64,000 bases of DNA from Cupriavidus consociatus (GTDB taxonomy: Bacteria > Pseudomonadota > Gammaproteobacteria > Burkholderiales > Burkholderiaceae). The notes under the pieces are model-generated. The model saw only the letters and a program-made list of their open reading frames with translations, made no database searches and was not told the origin of the DNA. A program made the position numbers and the translations under genes. Each line of letters starts with the position of its first letter. Position 1 is the stretch's first letter. Positions 7,157 to 15,601 of the stretch are shown piece after piece. The stretch covers positions 186,001-250,000 of the forward strand of contig NZ_JAGIQA010000008.1 in assembly GCF_017814975.1 (NCBI RefSeq), read 5' to 3'.

Positions 7157-9259
7157 TTAGCGAATGCCGCCGTCGGCCAGTACCGCCACGCCGTCGGCGG
7201 CCACGACGCCCTGCCCTTCTGGTAGTACGAACACAGGATTGATCTCGGCCTCAATCAGCCTGTCGCCGAGCGTGGCGACCATCCGCGAGAATGCGACAAT
7301 GGCGTCGGCCAGCGCATCTACGTCCGCCTTGGGCCGGCCGCGGTAGCCCTGCAGCAGGGGAGCCGTCTTCAGCCGCTGGATCATTTCCAGTGCGGCCTGG
7401 CGCGTCAGACCATGGCCGGTTGGCAACAGCCGCAGCGTGGTATCACTGAAGAGTTCCGCGGTGACTCCACCCATGCCAAGGAGGATGGCGGTACCAAGCG
7501 CATCCCGGTGCATGCCGAGAATCACCTCGACTCCGCCCTTGACCATCTCCTGCACCAGGTAACGCTGAGGCACGATTCCCGTGGCGGACTGTACGTCCGA
7601 AGCCATCTTTGCGAGTCGTCCTGCCACCTCGGCGGCTGAAACATTGACAGCCACGCCGCCGACATCGCTCTTGTGCGTGATTTCGGCCGATAGCACCTTT
7701 AGCACGACATTGCCGCCGAAGCCCTCCGCGGCCGCCCGTGCCTGATCGCCGTTGGTGACCACAATCTCTTTCGCAACCGGCACATCAAAGCCGGCGAACA
7801 GCGTCTTTGCCGCGGCTTCGTCAAGCGGGCCGGTACCGAAGGGGTGCAGATCCTGCGGCGGCAGCGAGGCAGTCCCCACTTCTTCGTCCGCCCCGATTTC
7901 GCTCGCGCGGAGCATCGCATCGAATGCTACCGTGCATGCCTCTGGCGCCGAGAATGCCGGCACGCCGCGGCGACTGAGCAGCGATGCGACTTCCGGCGCA
8001 TGTGGGCTGACATAGGCGATCACCGGTTTGTCGCTGTCGGGCAGACAGTCATGGATCGCATCGGCCATCAGGTCCGGCATTGCCAGGCTTGACGAACCCA
8101 CGATCACCGATACCGCGTCATAGCTCGGACTTTCCAGCAGGATGCGGATTGCGGCACGCAGCAGGTCGGGCTGCAGCCCGGCCAGGGTCACATCGATCGG
8201 GTTACGGTCGAGCGCTGCATGGTCACCCTTCTGCAATGCCCGCAGCTTCGCCGCGGTCTCTTCGTCCGGTGCAAGCGTCTCGAAGCCGGCCACGCCCAGG
8301 CTGTCAGAAACCAGCGTACCCGCGCCGCCGGTCGAGGTCAGGATGGCGATGCGCTTGCCGCGCAGCTTGCGGCCCGTTGCCAGTGCCGCAGGCATGTCGA
8401 GCAAGTCGGAGAAGGTTTGCGCGCGGATCACGCCGACTTGCTCGAACAGTGCGTCGTACATACGGTCGGCGCCGGCCAGTGCGCCGGTGTGGGAGACCGC
8501 GGCGCGTGCCCCGCTCTCGGAGCGGCCAATCTTGAATGCCACCACCGGCTTGCCGGCGCGCGCCGCCTTCAGCGCGGCGCGGCGGAATGTGTCAGGGTTG
8601 CGCACGCTCTCGACATAGAGCGCGATCACGCGGGTGGCCTCGTCGTCGGCCAGATAGTCGACAAAATCGGCCAGATCCAGATCGACTTCATTGCTGGTGG
8701 AAATCAGCTTGCTCAGGCCGATACCCCGCGCCGCGGCGCGTGACAGGAGGGCGCCGAGGATACCGCCGCTCTGCGATACCACGCCAATGCTGCCGGCGGG
8801 GAACTGGTCCATCGCCAGCGCGCCGCTGGCCGACAACGGAATATTGTCGGTCAGGTTGACCAGCCCGATGGTGTTCGGGCCCAGCAGGCGCATGCTGCCG
8901 GCTGCTTCAATCAGCTCGGCCTGGCGCCGGGCGCCCTCCGCGCCGGTCTCGGTATAGCCGCTGGCCAGCACGATGGCAGCGCCTGCACCACGGGCAGCCA
9001 GGTCGCGCACCGCCAGGTGGGCGCGCTCGGCGCCCAGCAGCACGATGCCGACATCCGGTACTTCCGGCAACGAGGCGATGTCGGGATAGCAACGCAGGCC
9101 GTCGATCGATTCGACCTTGGGGTTGACGGGGTAGATTGCCCCGCTGAAACCGTGCTTGCGCAAGTAGGACACCGGACGGCCGGCGGTTTTGGCGGGGTCG
9201 GCGGAAGCCCCGATCACGGCGACACTGCGCGGCGTGACAAGTCGTTGGATGGCGTTCAT
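7157..9259 (-). CDS. ADP-forming acyl-CoA synthetase (fused alpha-beta type)
   Basis: 700 residues, the length of the fused NDP-forming acetyl/acyl-CoA synthetase. N-terminal CoA-binding domain: PRSVAVIGASADPAKTAGRPVSYL, YPVNPKVESIDGLRCYPD. Succinyl-CoA-ligase-like domains follow with SQSGGILGALLSRAA and SHTGALAGADRMYDALF (probable phosphorylated His). The C-terminal ATP-grasp half holds VVLKVLSAEITHKSDVGGV and EINPVFVLPEG. It activates an acid to its CoA thioester. The frame runs 34 codons further upstream, but MNAIQRLV is the family start and follows the enoyl-CoA hydratase stop by only 4 bases. Together with that hydratase it suggests CoA-dependent catabolism of an acid. Confidence 0.92.
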   Translation of the reverse strand: MNAIQRLVTPRSVAVIGASADPAKTAGRPVSYLRKHGFSGAIYPVNPKVESIDGLRCYPDIASLPEVPDVGIVLLGAERAHLAVRDLAARGAGAAIVLASGYTETGAEGARRQAELIEAAGSMRLLGPNTIGLVNLTDNIPLSASGALAMDQFPAGSIGVVSQSGGILGALLSRAAARGIGLSKLISTSNEVDLDLADFVDYLADDEATRVIALYVESVRNPDTFRRAALKAARAGKPVVAFKIGRSESGARAAVSHTGALAGADRMYDALFEQVGVIRAQTFSDLLDMPAALATGRKLRGKRIAILTSTGGAGTLVSDSLGVAGFETLAPDEETAAKLRALQKGDHAALDRNPIDVTLAGLQPDLLRAAIRILLESPSYDAVSVIVGSSSLAMPDLMADAIHDCLPDSDKPVIAYVSPHAPEVASLLSRRGVPAFSAPEACTVAFDAMLRASEIGADEEVGTASLPPQDLHPFGTGPLDEAAAKTLFAGFDVPVAKEIVVTNGDQARAAAEGFGGNVVLKVLSAEITHKSDVGGVAVNVSAAEVAGRLAKMASDVQSATGIVPQRYLVQEMVKGGVEVILGMHRDALGTAILLGMGGVTAELFSDTTLRLLPTGHGLTRQAALEMIQRLKTAPLLQGYRGRPKADVDALADAIVAFSRMVATLGDRLIEAEINPVFVLPEGQGVVAADGVAVLADGGIR

Positions 9260-9263
9260 GGTG

Positions 9264-10058
9264 TCAGACCTTGCTGGCGGCTTTATTAAGGAAAGCCAGC
9301 ACGGACTCGCGATGCTCGGTGCTGGTGTAGCAGATGCCCTGCGCCTGGCTGCCTTGCGCAAATACCTGGTCGGCGGGAAGTTCGAAGGACTGATTCATGA
9401 TGCTCTTGCCCAGCGCGATGGCGGTGGCCGAGCCCTGGCTCAGCTCTGCCGCCCACGCCAGCGCATCGCCGATCAGCGTTTCGGGCTTGCTCAGGCGGTC
9501 GGCAATGCCCAACGCCTTGGCTTCCTCCGCCTCGACTTTTCGGCCGGTGAAGACCAGCTCCTTGGCAGTCGACAAGCCTACGCGGCGCGGCAGGAAATAC
9601 ATGCCGCCGCCATCCGGGATCAGCCCGCGGTTGATATACGACCACGAGAACGACGCCGATTCGGAGGCCACGACGAAATCGCAGCATAGCGCCGTATCGG
9701 CACCCAGGCCCGCCGCGGCGCCATTGACCGCCGCAATCGTGGGCTTCGGCATGGTATGCAGCAACTTGACGGTGTGGTGCACCCGCTGCTGGCGGCTCCA
9801 CCCGTTAAAGCCAACCTCACCCTGCGGCGCTTCCATGCGGCGCTGCATCCCGGCCACGTCGCCGCCGGCGCAGAAGCCCTTGCCGTTGCCGGTGAGCACC
9901 AGTGCGCGGATTGCCTTGTCGGCCGCGACGCGCTCCAGCGCATCGATGAATTCCGTACGCATGTCATCACTCATGGCATTGCGCTTGTCGGGGCGGTTGA
10001 AGGCGAGCAGCGCGATGCCCGCTTCGATCTTCAGTTCGATCAGGGAATAGTTGTCCAT
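9264..10058 (-). CDS. Enoyl-CoA hydratase/isomerase
   Basis: 264-residue crotonase-fold enzyme. Seen: LLAFNRPDKRNAMSDDM, the oxyanion segment GNGKGFCAGGDVAGM (about residue 65), PKPTIAAVNGAAAGLGADTALCCDFVVAS and INRGLIPDGGGMYFLPRRVG (position of the second catalytic acid), ending in LAFLNKAASKV. It hydrates or isomerises an acyl-CoA and sits just before the acyl-CoA synthetase, which would supply its substrate. The Bug receptor gene lies 50 bases upstream on the same strand. Similar to PaaG/PaaB-type members; exact substrate unknown. Confidence 0.92.
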   Translation of the reverse strand: MDNYSLIELKIEAGIALLAFNRPDKRNAMSDDMRTEFIDALERVAADKAIRALVLTGNGKGFCAGGDVAGMQRRMEAPQGEVGFNGWSRQQRVHHTVKLLHTMPKPTIAAVNGAAAGLGADTALCCDFVVASESASFSWSYINRGLIPDGGGMYFLPRRVGLSTAKELVFTGRKVEAEEAKALGIADRLSKPETLIGDALAWAAELSQGSATAIALGKSIMNQSFELPADQVFAQGSQAQGICYTSTEHRESVLAFLNKAASKV

Positions 10059-10108
10059 GAATTGATCCGGTCCTGTGTATCTGTTGTGTTCTGTCGTTGG
10101 CGCTGCGC

Positions 10109-11104
10109 TCAGTCGGCGGTGATGTTTGCTTCCTTGATGATCTTGCTCCAGCGCTGGCTCTCGGCCCTGACGTAGCGGCCAAATTCGTCCGGCGTGCTGC
10201 CACTCACGGCGAGGCCCTCTTGCTCGGCGCGCTTGCGAAATGCTTCGGTATGCACGGCTTTCTTCGCTGCCGCGTTCAGGCGCGTGATCACCCCCGGCGG
10301 CGTACCTGCCGGCACAAACAGGCCATACCAGCTATCGGCCACGTAGTTGGGCACGCCGCTTTCGGCGATCGTCGGCACCTTGCTCAGCGCGGGCGCCTGT
10401 GAACGCCGCGCGGTCGTGACCGCCACCGCGCGCAGCTTGCCGCTCTCCAGGTGCGGCGCGACCGCAGCCGCCGTGGCGAACATCACGTCGACCTGTCCGC
10501 CGAGCAGATCGGTAATGGCCGGGCCAGCGCCACGGTACGGAATGTGGTTGATCTCGACCTTCGCCAGCTTCTTGAACAGTTCGCCTGCCAGGTGCGCGGA
10601 GGTACCCGCGCCCTGCGATGCATAGTTCAGCTTGCCCGGCTTGGCCTTGGCAGCGACGATCAGGTCCTGCACGGTCTTGATCGGGCTGTCCGGCTTCACT
10701 ACCAGAACATTGGGTGAGCGCCCTACCAGCATGACCGGCGAAAAGGCCTTGTCGGTATCGAACGGCAGCTTCTTGTGCAGGCTCGGGTTAACGGCGTGGG
10801 CCATGGTCGCCATGACCAGCGTGTAGCCATCGGGCGCGCTCTTGGCCACAGCATCGGTCCCGATGATGGTGCTGCCGCCGGGCTTGTTGTCGACGATGAC
10901 GGGCTGGCCCAGATCCTCGCCCATGGTGATGCCCATTGCCCGCGCCACCAGGTCGGTGCCGCCACCGGGGGCAAATGGCACGACCAGGCGAATCGGCTTG
11001 TCGGGGAAAGCTGCCAGTACAGGGAGCGGCACGGCGGTGACCATCATGAAGGGGATGGCAGCCTTGGCAAGCTGGCGGACGAATCCGGTACGGATCGAAT
11101 GCAT
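10109..11104 (-). CDS. Bug/TctC-family periplasmic receptor
   Basis: 331 residues, intact. The signal peptide (MHSIRTGFVRQLAKAAIPF...PLPVLA) is followed by the two-lobed receptor: FPDKPIRLVVPFAPGGGTDLVARA, VIVDNKPGGSTIIGTDAVAKSAPDGYTL, YASQGAGTSAHLAGELFKK, HIPYRGAGPAITDLLGGQVDVMFAT and SWYGLFVPAGTPPGVI. Such receptors bind carboxylates; no TctA/TctB membrane partners are in this window. It is the first gene of the 4.2-11.1 kb operon, preceded by an ATTCCA/TGGAAT operator about 115-130 bases upstream of the start. Confidence 0.93.
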   Translation of the reverse strand: MHSIRTGFVRQLAKAAIPFMMVTAVPLPVLAAFPDKPIRLVVPFAPGGGTDLVARAMGITMGEDLGQPVIVDNKPGGSTIIGTDAVAKSAPDGYTLVMATMAHAVNPSLHKKLPFDTDKAFSPVMLVGRSPNVLVVKPDSPIKTVQDLIVAAKAKPGKLNYASQGAGTSAHLAGELFKKLAKVEINHIPYRGAGPAITDLLGGQVDVMFATAAAVAPHLESGKLRAVAVTTARRSQAPALSKVPTIAESGVPNYVADSWYGLFVPAGTPPGVITRLNAAAKKAVHTEAFRKRAEQEGLAVSGSTPDEFGRYVRAESQRWSKIIKEANITAD

Positions 11105-11217
11105 GGAGTGTCTCCTGGAAGGATTGAAACGCTGCCGGCTTATTCACCAAACTACGCCGCGTGCGTCTTGTTTGTTGGAGACAGCTTAGGCCTTGTCACG
11201 TTGACATTCACCCCCGC

Positions 11218-11236
11218 AATTCCACTGTATGGAATT
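11218..11236. promoter_or_regulatory. LysR-type operator candidate (copy 1 of 3)
   Basis: Inverted repeat AATTCCA / TGGAATT with a 5-base spacer. It lies between the terminator of the 11.4-14.7 kb operon and the start of the 11.1 kb operon. The same half-sites occur at 14791-14805 and 18549-18563, the last next to a LysR gene. Confidence 0.65.
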
Positions 11237-11263
11237 TGCATGTATCGACAAAGCACCTGAACG

Positions 11264-11300
11264 AAAAAAAGCCCGGCAGAGCGCACAAACTCTGCCGGGC
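11264..11300 (-). terminator. Intrinsic terminator of the 11.4-14.7 kb operon
   Basis: Read on the minus strand: perfect 11-bp stem GCCCGGCAGAG / CTCTGCCGGGC with an 8-base loop, followed by seven T. A textbook rho-independent terminator after the Bug gene that ends at 11387. Confidence 0.88.
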
Positions 11301-11386
11301 CCACGCCCTTTCCAGACCGGTCCCGGAATGCCAGTCCGAAGATTGAGGACTCTATCCAGACGCCGCAGGAAGATCCGGCCAATACC

Positions 11387-12346
11387 TTACTCGGGCTTGA
11401 CGTTCCGCTCCGCAATCAACTTGGACCACTTTCCCCCGTCCGCGCGGATCCGATCTGAGAACTCTGCCGCGGTGGACGGCGCCGGCGTCAATCCCATCTT
11501 CGCGAGACTGGCCTTGACCTCCTTGTTTTCCAGTGTTCTTCGAACAGCGCCATTCAGCTCCTGCACGATCTTGGGAGGTGTGCCAGCGGGGACCATCAGA
11601 CCGTACCAGTTTTCGGCATACACGCCCCTGATGCCGCTTTCGTCCAGCGTCGGGACGTCCGGCAGGTAAGGTAGCCGCTTGGCCGTGGTCACCGCCACAG
11701 GCCTCAGTTTTTTCCCCTCGATAAACGGCACAAGCCCCGACGCATCGCCAAAGAATGCATCGACCTGCCCCCCGATCGTATCGGTGATGGCCGGCGCTGC
11801 GCCCTTGTACGCCACATGCAAGAACTCCGCCGAGATCGAGGCCTTGAATAATTCGATCGCCATGTGCGGCATACTGCCGATCCCCGACGATGCCAGCGAC
11901 ACCGAACGGCCCGCGCGGCTCTGGGCCACGAGTTCCTTGGCGGAGTTCACCTTGGACTGCAGAGGCACCACCAACACCTGGGGCGTCGTGACCACCATGG
12001 ATACCGGCACCAGGTCCCGCTCCGGACGGTAGGACAGGTTTTTATACAGTGAAGGGTTGATAACGATCGCTCCAGCGCTGGTCAGGAAGAACACCGAGCC
12101 ATCTGCCGGGCCTTTTGTCACGGCACTGATTGCGATGGCGCCGTTGGCACCCGGCCGATTGTCGATGATCACGGTGCGTTTCAGTTCCGTCTCCAACTGC
12201 CTGGAGATGGCACGCGCCAGCGCATCGGCCGGCCCGCCGGCGGGGAATGCCACCACCATCCGCGCCACGTCGCTGGCGATGGCCGCCTGGCCGAACGACA
12301 TCGCCAGCAGCGCTGCTAGCGATCCCTTCAGGAAAGTCCTTCTCAT
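11387..12346 (-). CDS. Bug/TctC-family periplasmic receptor
   Basis: 319 residues from MRRTFLKGSL, chosen because GAGGAG lies 8 bases upstream; the frame begins 5 codons earlier with a GTG. Signal peptide to about residue 24 (SFGQAAIAS), then RMVVAFPAGGPADALARAISRQLE, DNRPGANGAIAISAVTKGPADGSVFFL, YKGAAPAITDTIGGQVDAFFGDASG and ENWYGLMVPAGTPPKIV. Last gene of the operon with the SMP-30 lactonase and amidohydrolase, ended by the terminator at 11264. Ligand unknown. Confidence 0.93.
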   Translation of the reverse strand: MRRTFLKGSLAALLAMSFGQAAIASDVARMVVAFPAGGPADALARAISRQLETELKRTVIIDNRPGANGAIAISAVTKGPADGSVFFLTSAGAIVINPSLYKNLSYRPERDLVPVSMVVTTPQVLVVPLQSKVNSAKELVAQSRAGRSVSLASSGIGSMPHMAIELFKASISAEFLHVAYKGAAPAITDTIGGQVDAFFGDASGLVPFIEGKKLRPVAVTTAKRLPYLPDVPTLDESGIRGVYAENWYGLMVPAGTPPKIVQELNGAVRRTLENKEVKASLAKMGLTPAPSTAAEFSDRIRADGGKWSKLIAERNVKPE

Positions 12347-12379
12347 ACTGCAACTCCTCACTTGTGCGGATATCCGCCC

Positions 12380-13342
12380 TTAGCCGGCCGGTGCGCCCTG
12401 CGTATTGACATACAGCGCATAGATTGATGTACACGACGCCATGAACAACCGGTTGCGGTGTCGCCCCCCGAAGCACAGGTTTGCGCATCGCTCGGGTAAG
12501 CTGATATGCCCGATCGGCTCGCCATCCGGCGCGAAGACTCTCACGCCATCCAGCTCGGGCGTACCCATGCCCCAGCCGCACCACAGGTTGCCGTCGACAT
12601 CGACACGAAAGCCATCCGGGGTCCCTGGGCCGGCATCTACCAGCACGCGACTTTCGCCCAGCGCCTTGCCACCGTTACTAACCTGGAAGGCGCGAATCCG
12701 CCGCGGGCGGGTGCGTGACTCGATCACGTAGAGCACTTCTTCGTCGGGGGAGAAGGCCAGGCCATTGGGACCGCTGACGCCGTCGGCAACCACATCCAGT
12801 CGACTCGTATCGGGATCGATGCGATAGATCCGCTCGGGCAGTTCTGGCTGCGCCTTCTCGCCTTGGTAATAGCCGGCGATGCCGAATGGGGGGTCGGTGA
12901 ACCAGATCGAGCCATCTGACTTCACGACCACGTCGTTGGGAGAGTTCAACGGCTTGCCGCCAACGCTGTCCGCCAACACCGTGATGCTGCCGTCGTACTC
13001 CGTGCGCGTGACGCGCCGGCCACCGTGCTCGCAGGAAATCAGCCGCCCTTGCCGGTCACGGGTATTGCCGTTGGCATGATTGGAGGGACTGCGGAACACC
13101 GTGGTCTGCCCGCTTTCTTCGTCCCACCGCAGTATCCGGTTGTTCGGGATATCGCTCCACAGCAGATAGCGGCCGTCACCGAACCAGACAGGCCCTTCGC
13201 TCCAGCGGCTGCCGGTGGCGATGCGGTCGATCGCAGCCAGAGGCAGGTGGTATTTGTCGAAGCGCGGACTCAGTGCCTGGACGCGCGCATCCGGATATCG
13301 CACCGGGTCGACCGGTGCAAGAGTGGATTCCGTGATTCTCAT
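12380..13342 (-). CDS. SMP-30/gluconolactonase/LRE-family lactonase
   Basis: 320 residues from MRITESTLAP; the frame runs 25 codons further upstream into the amidohydrolase tail. Six-bladed propeller enzymes of this family open lactones with a bound divalent metal. Seen: RWSEGPVWFGDGRYLLWSDI (metal Glu in SEGP), HANGNTRDRQGRLISCEHG, LNSPNDVVVKSDGSIWFTDPPFG, VSGPNGLAFSPDEEVLYV and GTPDGFRVDVDGNLWCG (metal Asp in PDG). It follows the amidohydrolase by 16 bases; two lactone/cyclic-ester hydrolases side by side suggest ring-opening steps of one pathway. Confidence 0.92.
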   Translation of the reverse strand: MRITESTLAPVDPVRYPDARVQALSPRFDKYHLPLAAIDRIATGSRWSEGPVWFGDGRYLLWSDIPNNRILRWDEESGQTTVFRSPSNHANGNTRDRQGRLISCEHGGRRVTRTEYDGSITVLADSVGGKPLNSPNDVVVKSDGSIWFTDPPFGIAGYYQGEKAQPELPERIYRIDPDTSRLDVVADGVSGPNGLAFSPDEEVLYVIESRTRPRRIRAFQVSNGGKALGESRVLVDAGPGTPDGFRVDVDGNLWCGWGMGTPELDGVRVFAPDGEPIGHISLPERCANLCFGGRHRNRLFMASCTSIYALYVNTQGAPAG

Positions 13343-13358
13343 CGTTTGGCCGGGAAGG

Positions 13359-14174
13359 TTATAGGTAAAGACGAGACGGGTTTTCGGACAGTACGGCATG
13401 CAGCACCGAGTCATCACCCGCGGCCGACTGCAGCCATCCCATCAGCGCGCGGTCGTCCGGCACCGGACAGGACAGGTTCGGATGCGGCCAGTCCGTGCCC
13501 CAGATCGCGCGATCTGGCGCCACCGCAAGCAGGCGTTCAAGTACGGGCCGAGCTTGTTCGGCGTCCAGATTTCCAGCGGTAAGGCGATCTACGCCGGATA
13601 CCTTGATCCAGACCGACTCATTGCGCAGCAGCGCACAAACACGATCAAGCTGGAGCGTCACCCCAGGGTCGTTCACGGCCACCCGCGCCATATGATCGAT
13701 GACAAGTGTGGCGCCAAGATGGCCAACGGCTTCCACCGCCTGGACGACATCGCCGGCTGTGCCATGTACCAGTGCGTGCCAACCGTACGGCAGAATGCGC
13801 TCGATGACCGCGCGTATCCTGCCCGCATCGAAGGCATTGCCAAGATGACTCATCAGGCCAATACGTACACCCCTCACGCCTTTGGCAGCCATGCCCGCCA
13901 GCAGGGCCTCGTCGGTGTCGGGCTCAATCAAGGCTATGCCGCGATAAGTCCCCTGAGCGGACTCGAGCGCATCCAACAACGCGCCATGGTCGCTGCCATA
14001 GCAGGCCGCCTGCACGATCACGCCATGGGTGATGCCAAGCGACCGGTGCATCGCGCGCAAGGCGCCGAATGGCGCCGGCTCGGGTGCATACACGGCGCCA
14101 CGGGGCAAGGGGTGCCGGTCGTAGGGTCCGTAAATATGCGTGTGGCAGTCCCACACAGGCTTTGTGGACAACAT
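13359..14174 (-). CDS. Amidohydrolase of the 2-pyrone-4,6-dicarboxylate lactonase type
   Basis: TIM-barrel metal-dependent hydrolase, 271 residues from MLSTKPVWD. Motifs: WDCHTHIYGP (first metal His pair), VIVQAACYGSDH, GVRGVRIGL, LVIDHMARV (metal/catalytic His) and WGTDWPHPN (C-terminal Asp). This combination matches the LigI/PDC-hydrolase branch, which opens lactone rings. An alternative start at 14198 overlaps the preceding stop as TGATG and would suggest translational coupling to a gene now reduced to a Bug remnant. The start at 14174 has a weak GAGAG site. Confidence 0.88.
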   Translation of the reverse strand: MLSTKPVWDCHTHIYGPYDRHPLPRGAVYAPEPAPFGALRAMHRSLGITHGVIVQAACYGSDHGALLDALESAQGTYRGIALIEPDTDEALLAGMAAKGVRGVRIGLMSHLGNAFDAGRIRAVIERILPYGWHALVHGTAGDVVQAVEAVGHLGATLVIDHMARVAVNDPGVTLQLDRVCALLRNESVWIKVSGVDRLTAGNLDAEQARPVLERLLAVAPDRAIWGTDWPHPNLSCPVPDDRALMGWLQSAAGDDSVLHAVLSENPSRLYL

Positions 14175-14197
14175 GGTGCTCTCGTACCCGTTGCCCA

Positions 14198-14356
14198 TCA
14201 GTTCGCGGTCGCGCCCGTGGCTTTGACCACCTTGGTCCAGCGAACATACTCGCCGTGGATCAGGTCACGATATTGAGTTGGTGTGCCACCGGTCGGCTCA
14301 GCCCCTTGTGCGTGCAGGGCCTTGATCACCTCGGGCGACTTCAGCGAAGCGTTCAT
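14198..14356 (-). pseudogene. 3' remnant of a Bug/TctC receptor gene
   Basis: About 52 codons remain: MNASLKSPEVIKALHAQG, then AEPTGGTPTQYRDLIHGEYVRW and TKVVKATGATAN, the standard C-terminus of a Bug receptor. The rest of the gene (about 270 codons) is missing. Its 5' end is joined directly to the broken hydrolase gene upstream. The stop codon overlaps the alternative start of the amidohydrolase. Confidence 0.82.
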
Positions 14357-14709
14357 GCGTGCCCGACGATCACGACTGGGGCCTGGCCTGCGTGCTCGAT
14401 GACCGCCGCGATATCTTCAGCCCAATCATGCAGCGTCTTGTCAGCCAGCGGGCCCGTGCTGCGGCCATTGCCTCGCGGCTCCGGGCAGAGAACTCGGTAT
14501 CCGGCGGACGAAAGCGGTTCAGCCAGTTCCAGCATGTCGGTAGCGCCGCGCCCGAGCGAAGGCAACAACACAATAGTCGGACCGGTACCCAACTCATAGA
14601 CCTCGATCGAAATCGATGCTGAGCGCGGCACGTCGTATCTCCGTACTACGCTCGACGTAATGTCCGCATGGGATGTTGCGTGGGCTTGCTCTTCCGTACT
14701 GCTTGCCAT
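14353..14709 (-). pseudogene. Alpha/beta hydrolase gene truncated at its nucleophile elbow
   Basis: N-terminal half of an alpha/beta hydrolase starting MASSTEEQA. It reads YELGTGPTIVLLPSLGRGATDM, YRVLCPEPRGNGRSTGPL and ends VVIVGHA followed by a stop, exactly where the G-H-(S)-x-G elbow and the catalytic second half should follow. The next bases belong to the Bug remnant, so one deletion removed the 3' half of this gene and the 5' part of the receptor gene. It is the first gene of the 11.4-14.7 kb operon, behind an operator at 14791. Confidence 0.85.
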
Positions 14710-14790
14710 GACCTCGTCTCCTCGGTGTTCACGAAAGGACAGCGAACTGCTGTTCCGTGGCCAGTCCACTGTACCGAGGCCATCGCACAA

Positions 14791-14805
14791 ATTCCAATAT
14801 GGAAT
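14791..14805. promoter_or_regulatory. LysR-type operator candidate (copy 2 of 3)
   Basis: ATTCCA-ATA-TGGAAT, a perfect 6-bp inverted repeat 82-96 bases upstream of the truncated hydrolase start. It has the same half-sites as copies 1 and 3 and fits the T-N11-A pattern of LysR boxes. Confidence 0.68.
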
Positions 14806-14856
14806 CTGACTGACAGTTATAGGGCTGGCGTCGGACGCGGCCATCCCTTCTTGCGA

Positions 14857-15595
14857 TTAGTCAGGCTTGATACCGAGCTTGGTTACGATCCCGCTCCAGG
14901 TCTTCACTTCCCGGCTGATCAGGGCGGCGAACTGCTGCGGCGTTCCACCTGCCGGGGCAGCACCATCGGTTTCAAACTTGGTCGCGGTCTCTGGCTTCGC
15001 CAGGATGCGGTTCACTTCTTCGTTGAGTCGTTTGACGACCTTCTGGCGGCATCCCCTTCGGTCCGACAATGCCATACCAGAGCGTCACGTCATAGCCCGG
15101 CAGACCACTGTCCGCGACCGTGGGTACGGAAGGCAGCGCGGGCAACCGCTCCGTGGATGTCACCGCGTAGGCCTTCAGTTTGCCTGCTTTGATCAGTGGC
15201 AGTGCGCTTCTTGCGCTCGCGGCGAAGTACAAATCGGCCTGCTTGGAAACCACATCATTGAGCGCCGCGCCGCCGCCCTTGTAAGGGATGTGCCGCAGCG
15301 ATACCTTGGCATCGGCACCAAATCGCTCGCCAGCAAGATGGATCACGCTACCGGCACCGGACGAGGCAAAGGTCAGCGCACCGGGCTTCGCGCGTGCCAG
15401 CGTCAGGATCTCGGCAACATTGCGCGGTGCGAAATCAGCATGCGAGACCAGGATCAGCGAAACGCGCGGCGCAACGCTTCCTTCCTGGCAAAGGCACGAT
15501 GCTCTGCGATCCGGCCGCTCTGATCGCGGCAGCCTCGCGCGAGGGCTTGCCGCGCAGGGCGGCCGTGACGCATGGCCGTTCACCAGCACCCCCTG
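14857..15595 (-). pseudogene. Bug/TctC receptor, 5'-truncated and frameshifted
   Basis: Two frames together cover the C-terminal two thirds of a Bug receptor. The upstream frame holds HADFAPRNVAEILTLARAKPG, FASSGAGSVIHLAGERFG, HIPYKGGGAALNDVVSKQADLYF and LWYGIVGPKGMPP. After a single-base shift near 15050 the second frame continues KVVKRLNEEVNRILAKPE and ends VTKLGIKPD at 14857. The signal peptide and first lobe are missing or scrambled between 15470 and 15600. It follows the TauD-like gene on the same strand and was probably the last gene of that operon. Confidence 0.83.
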
Positions 15596-15601
15596 GCCCT
15601 T

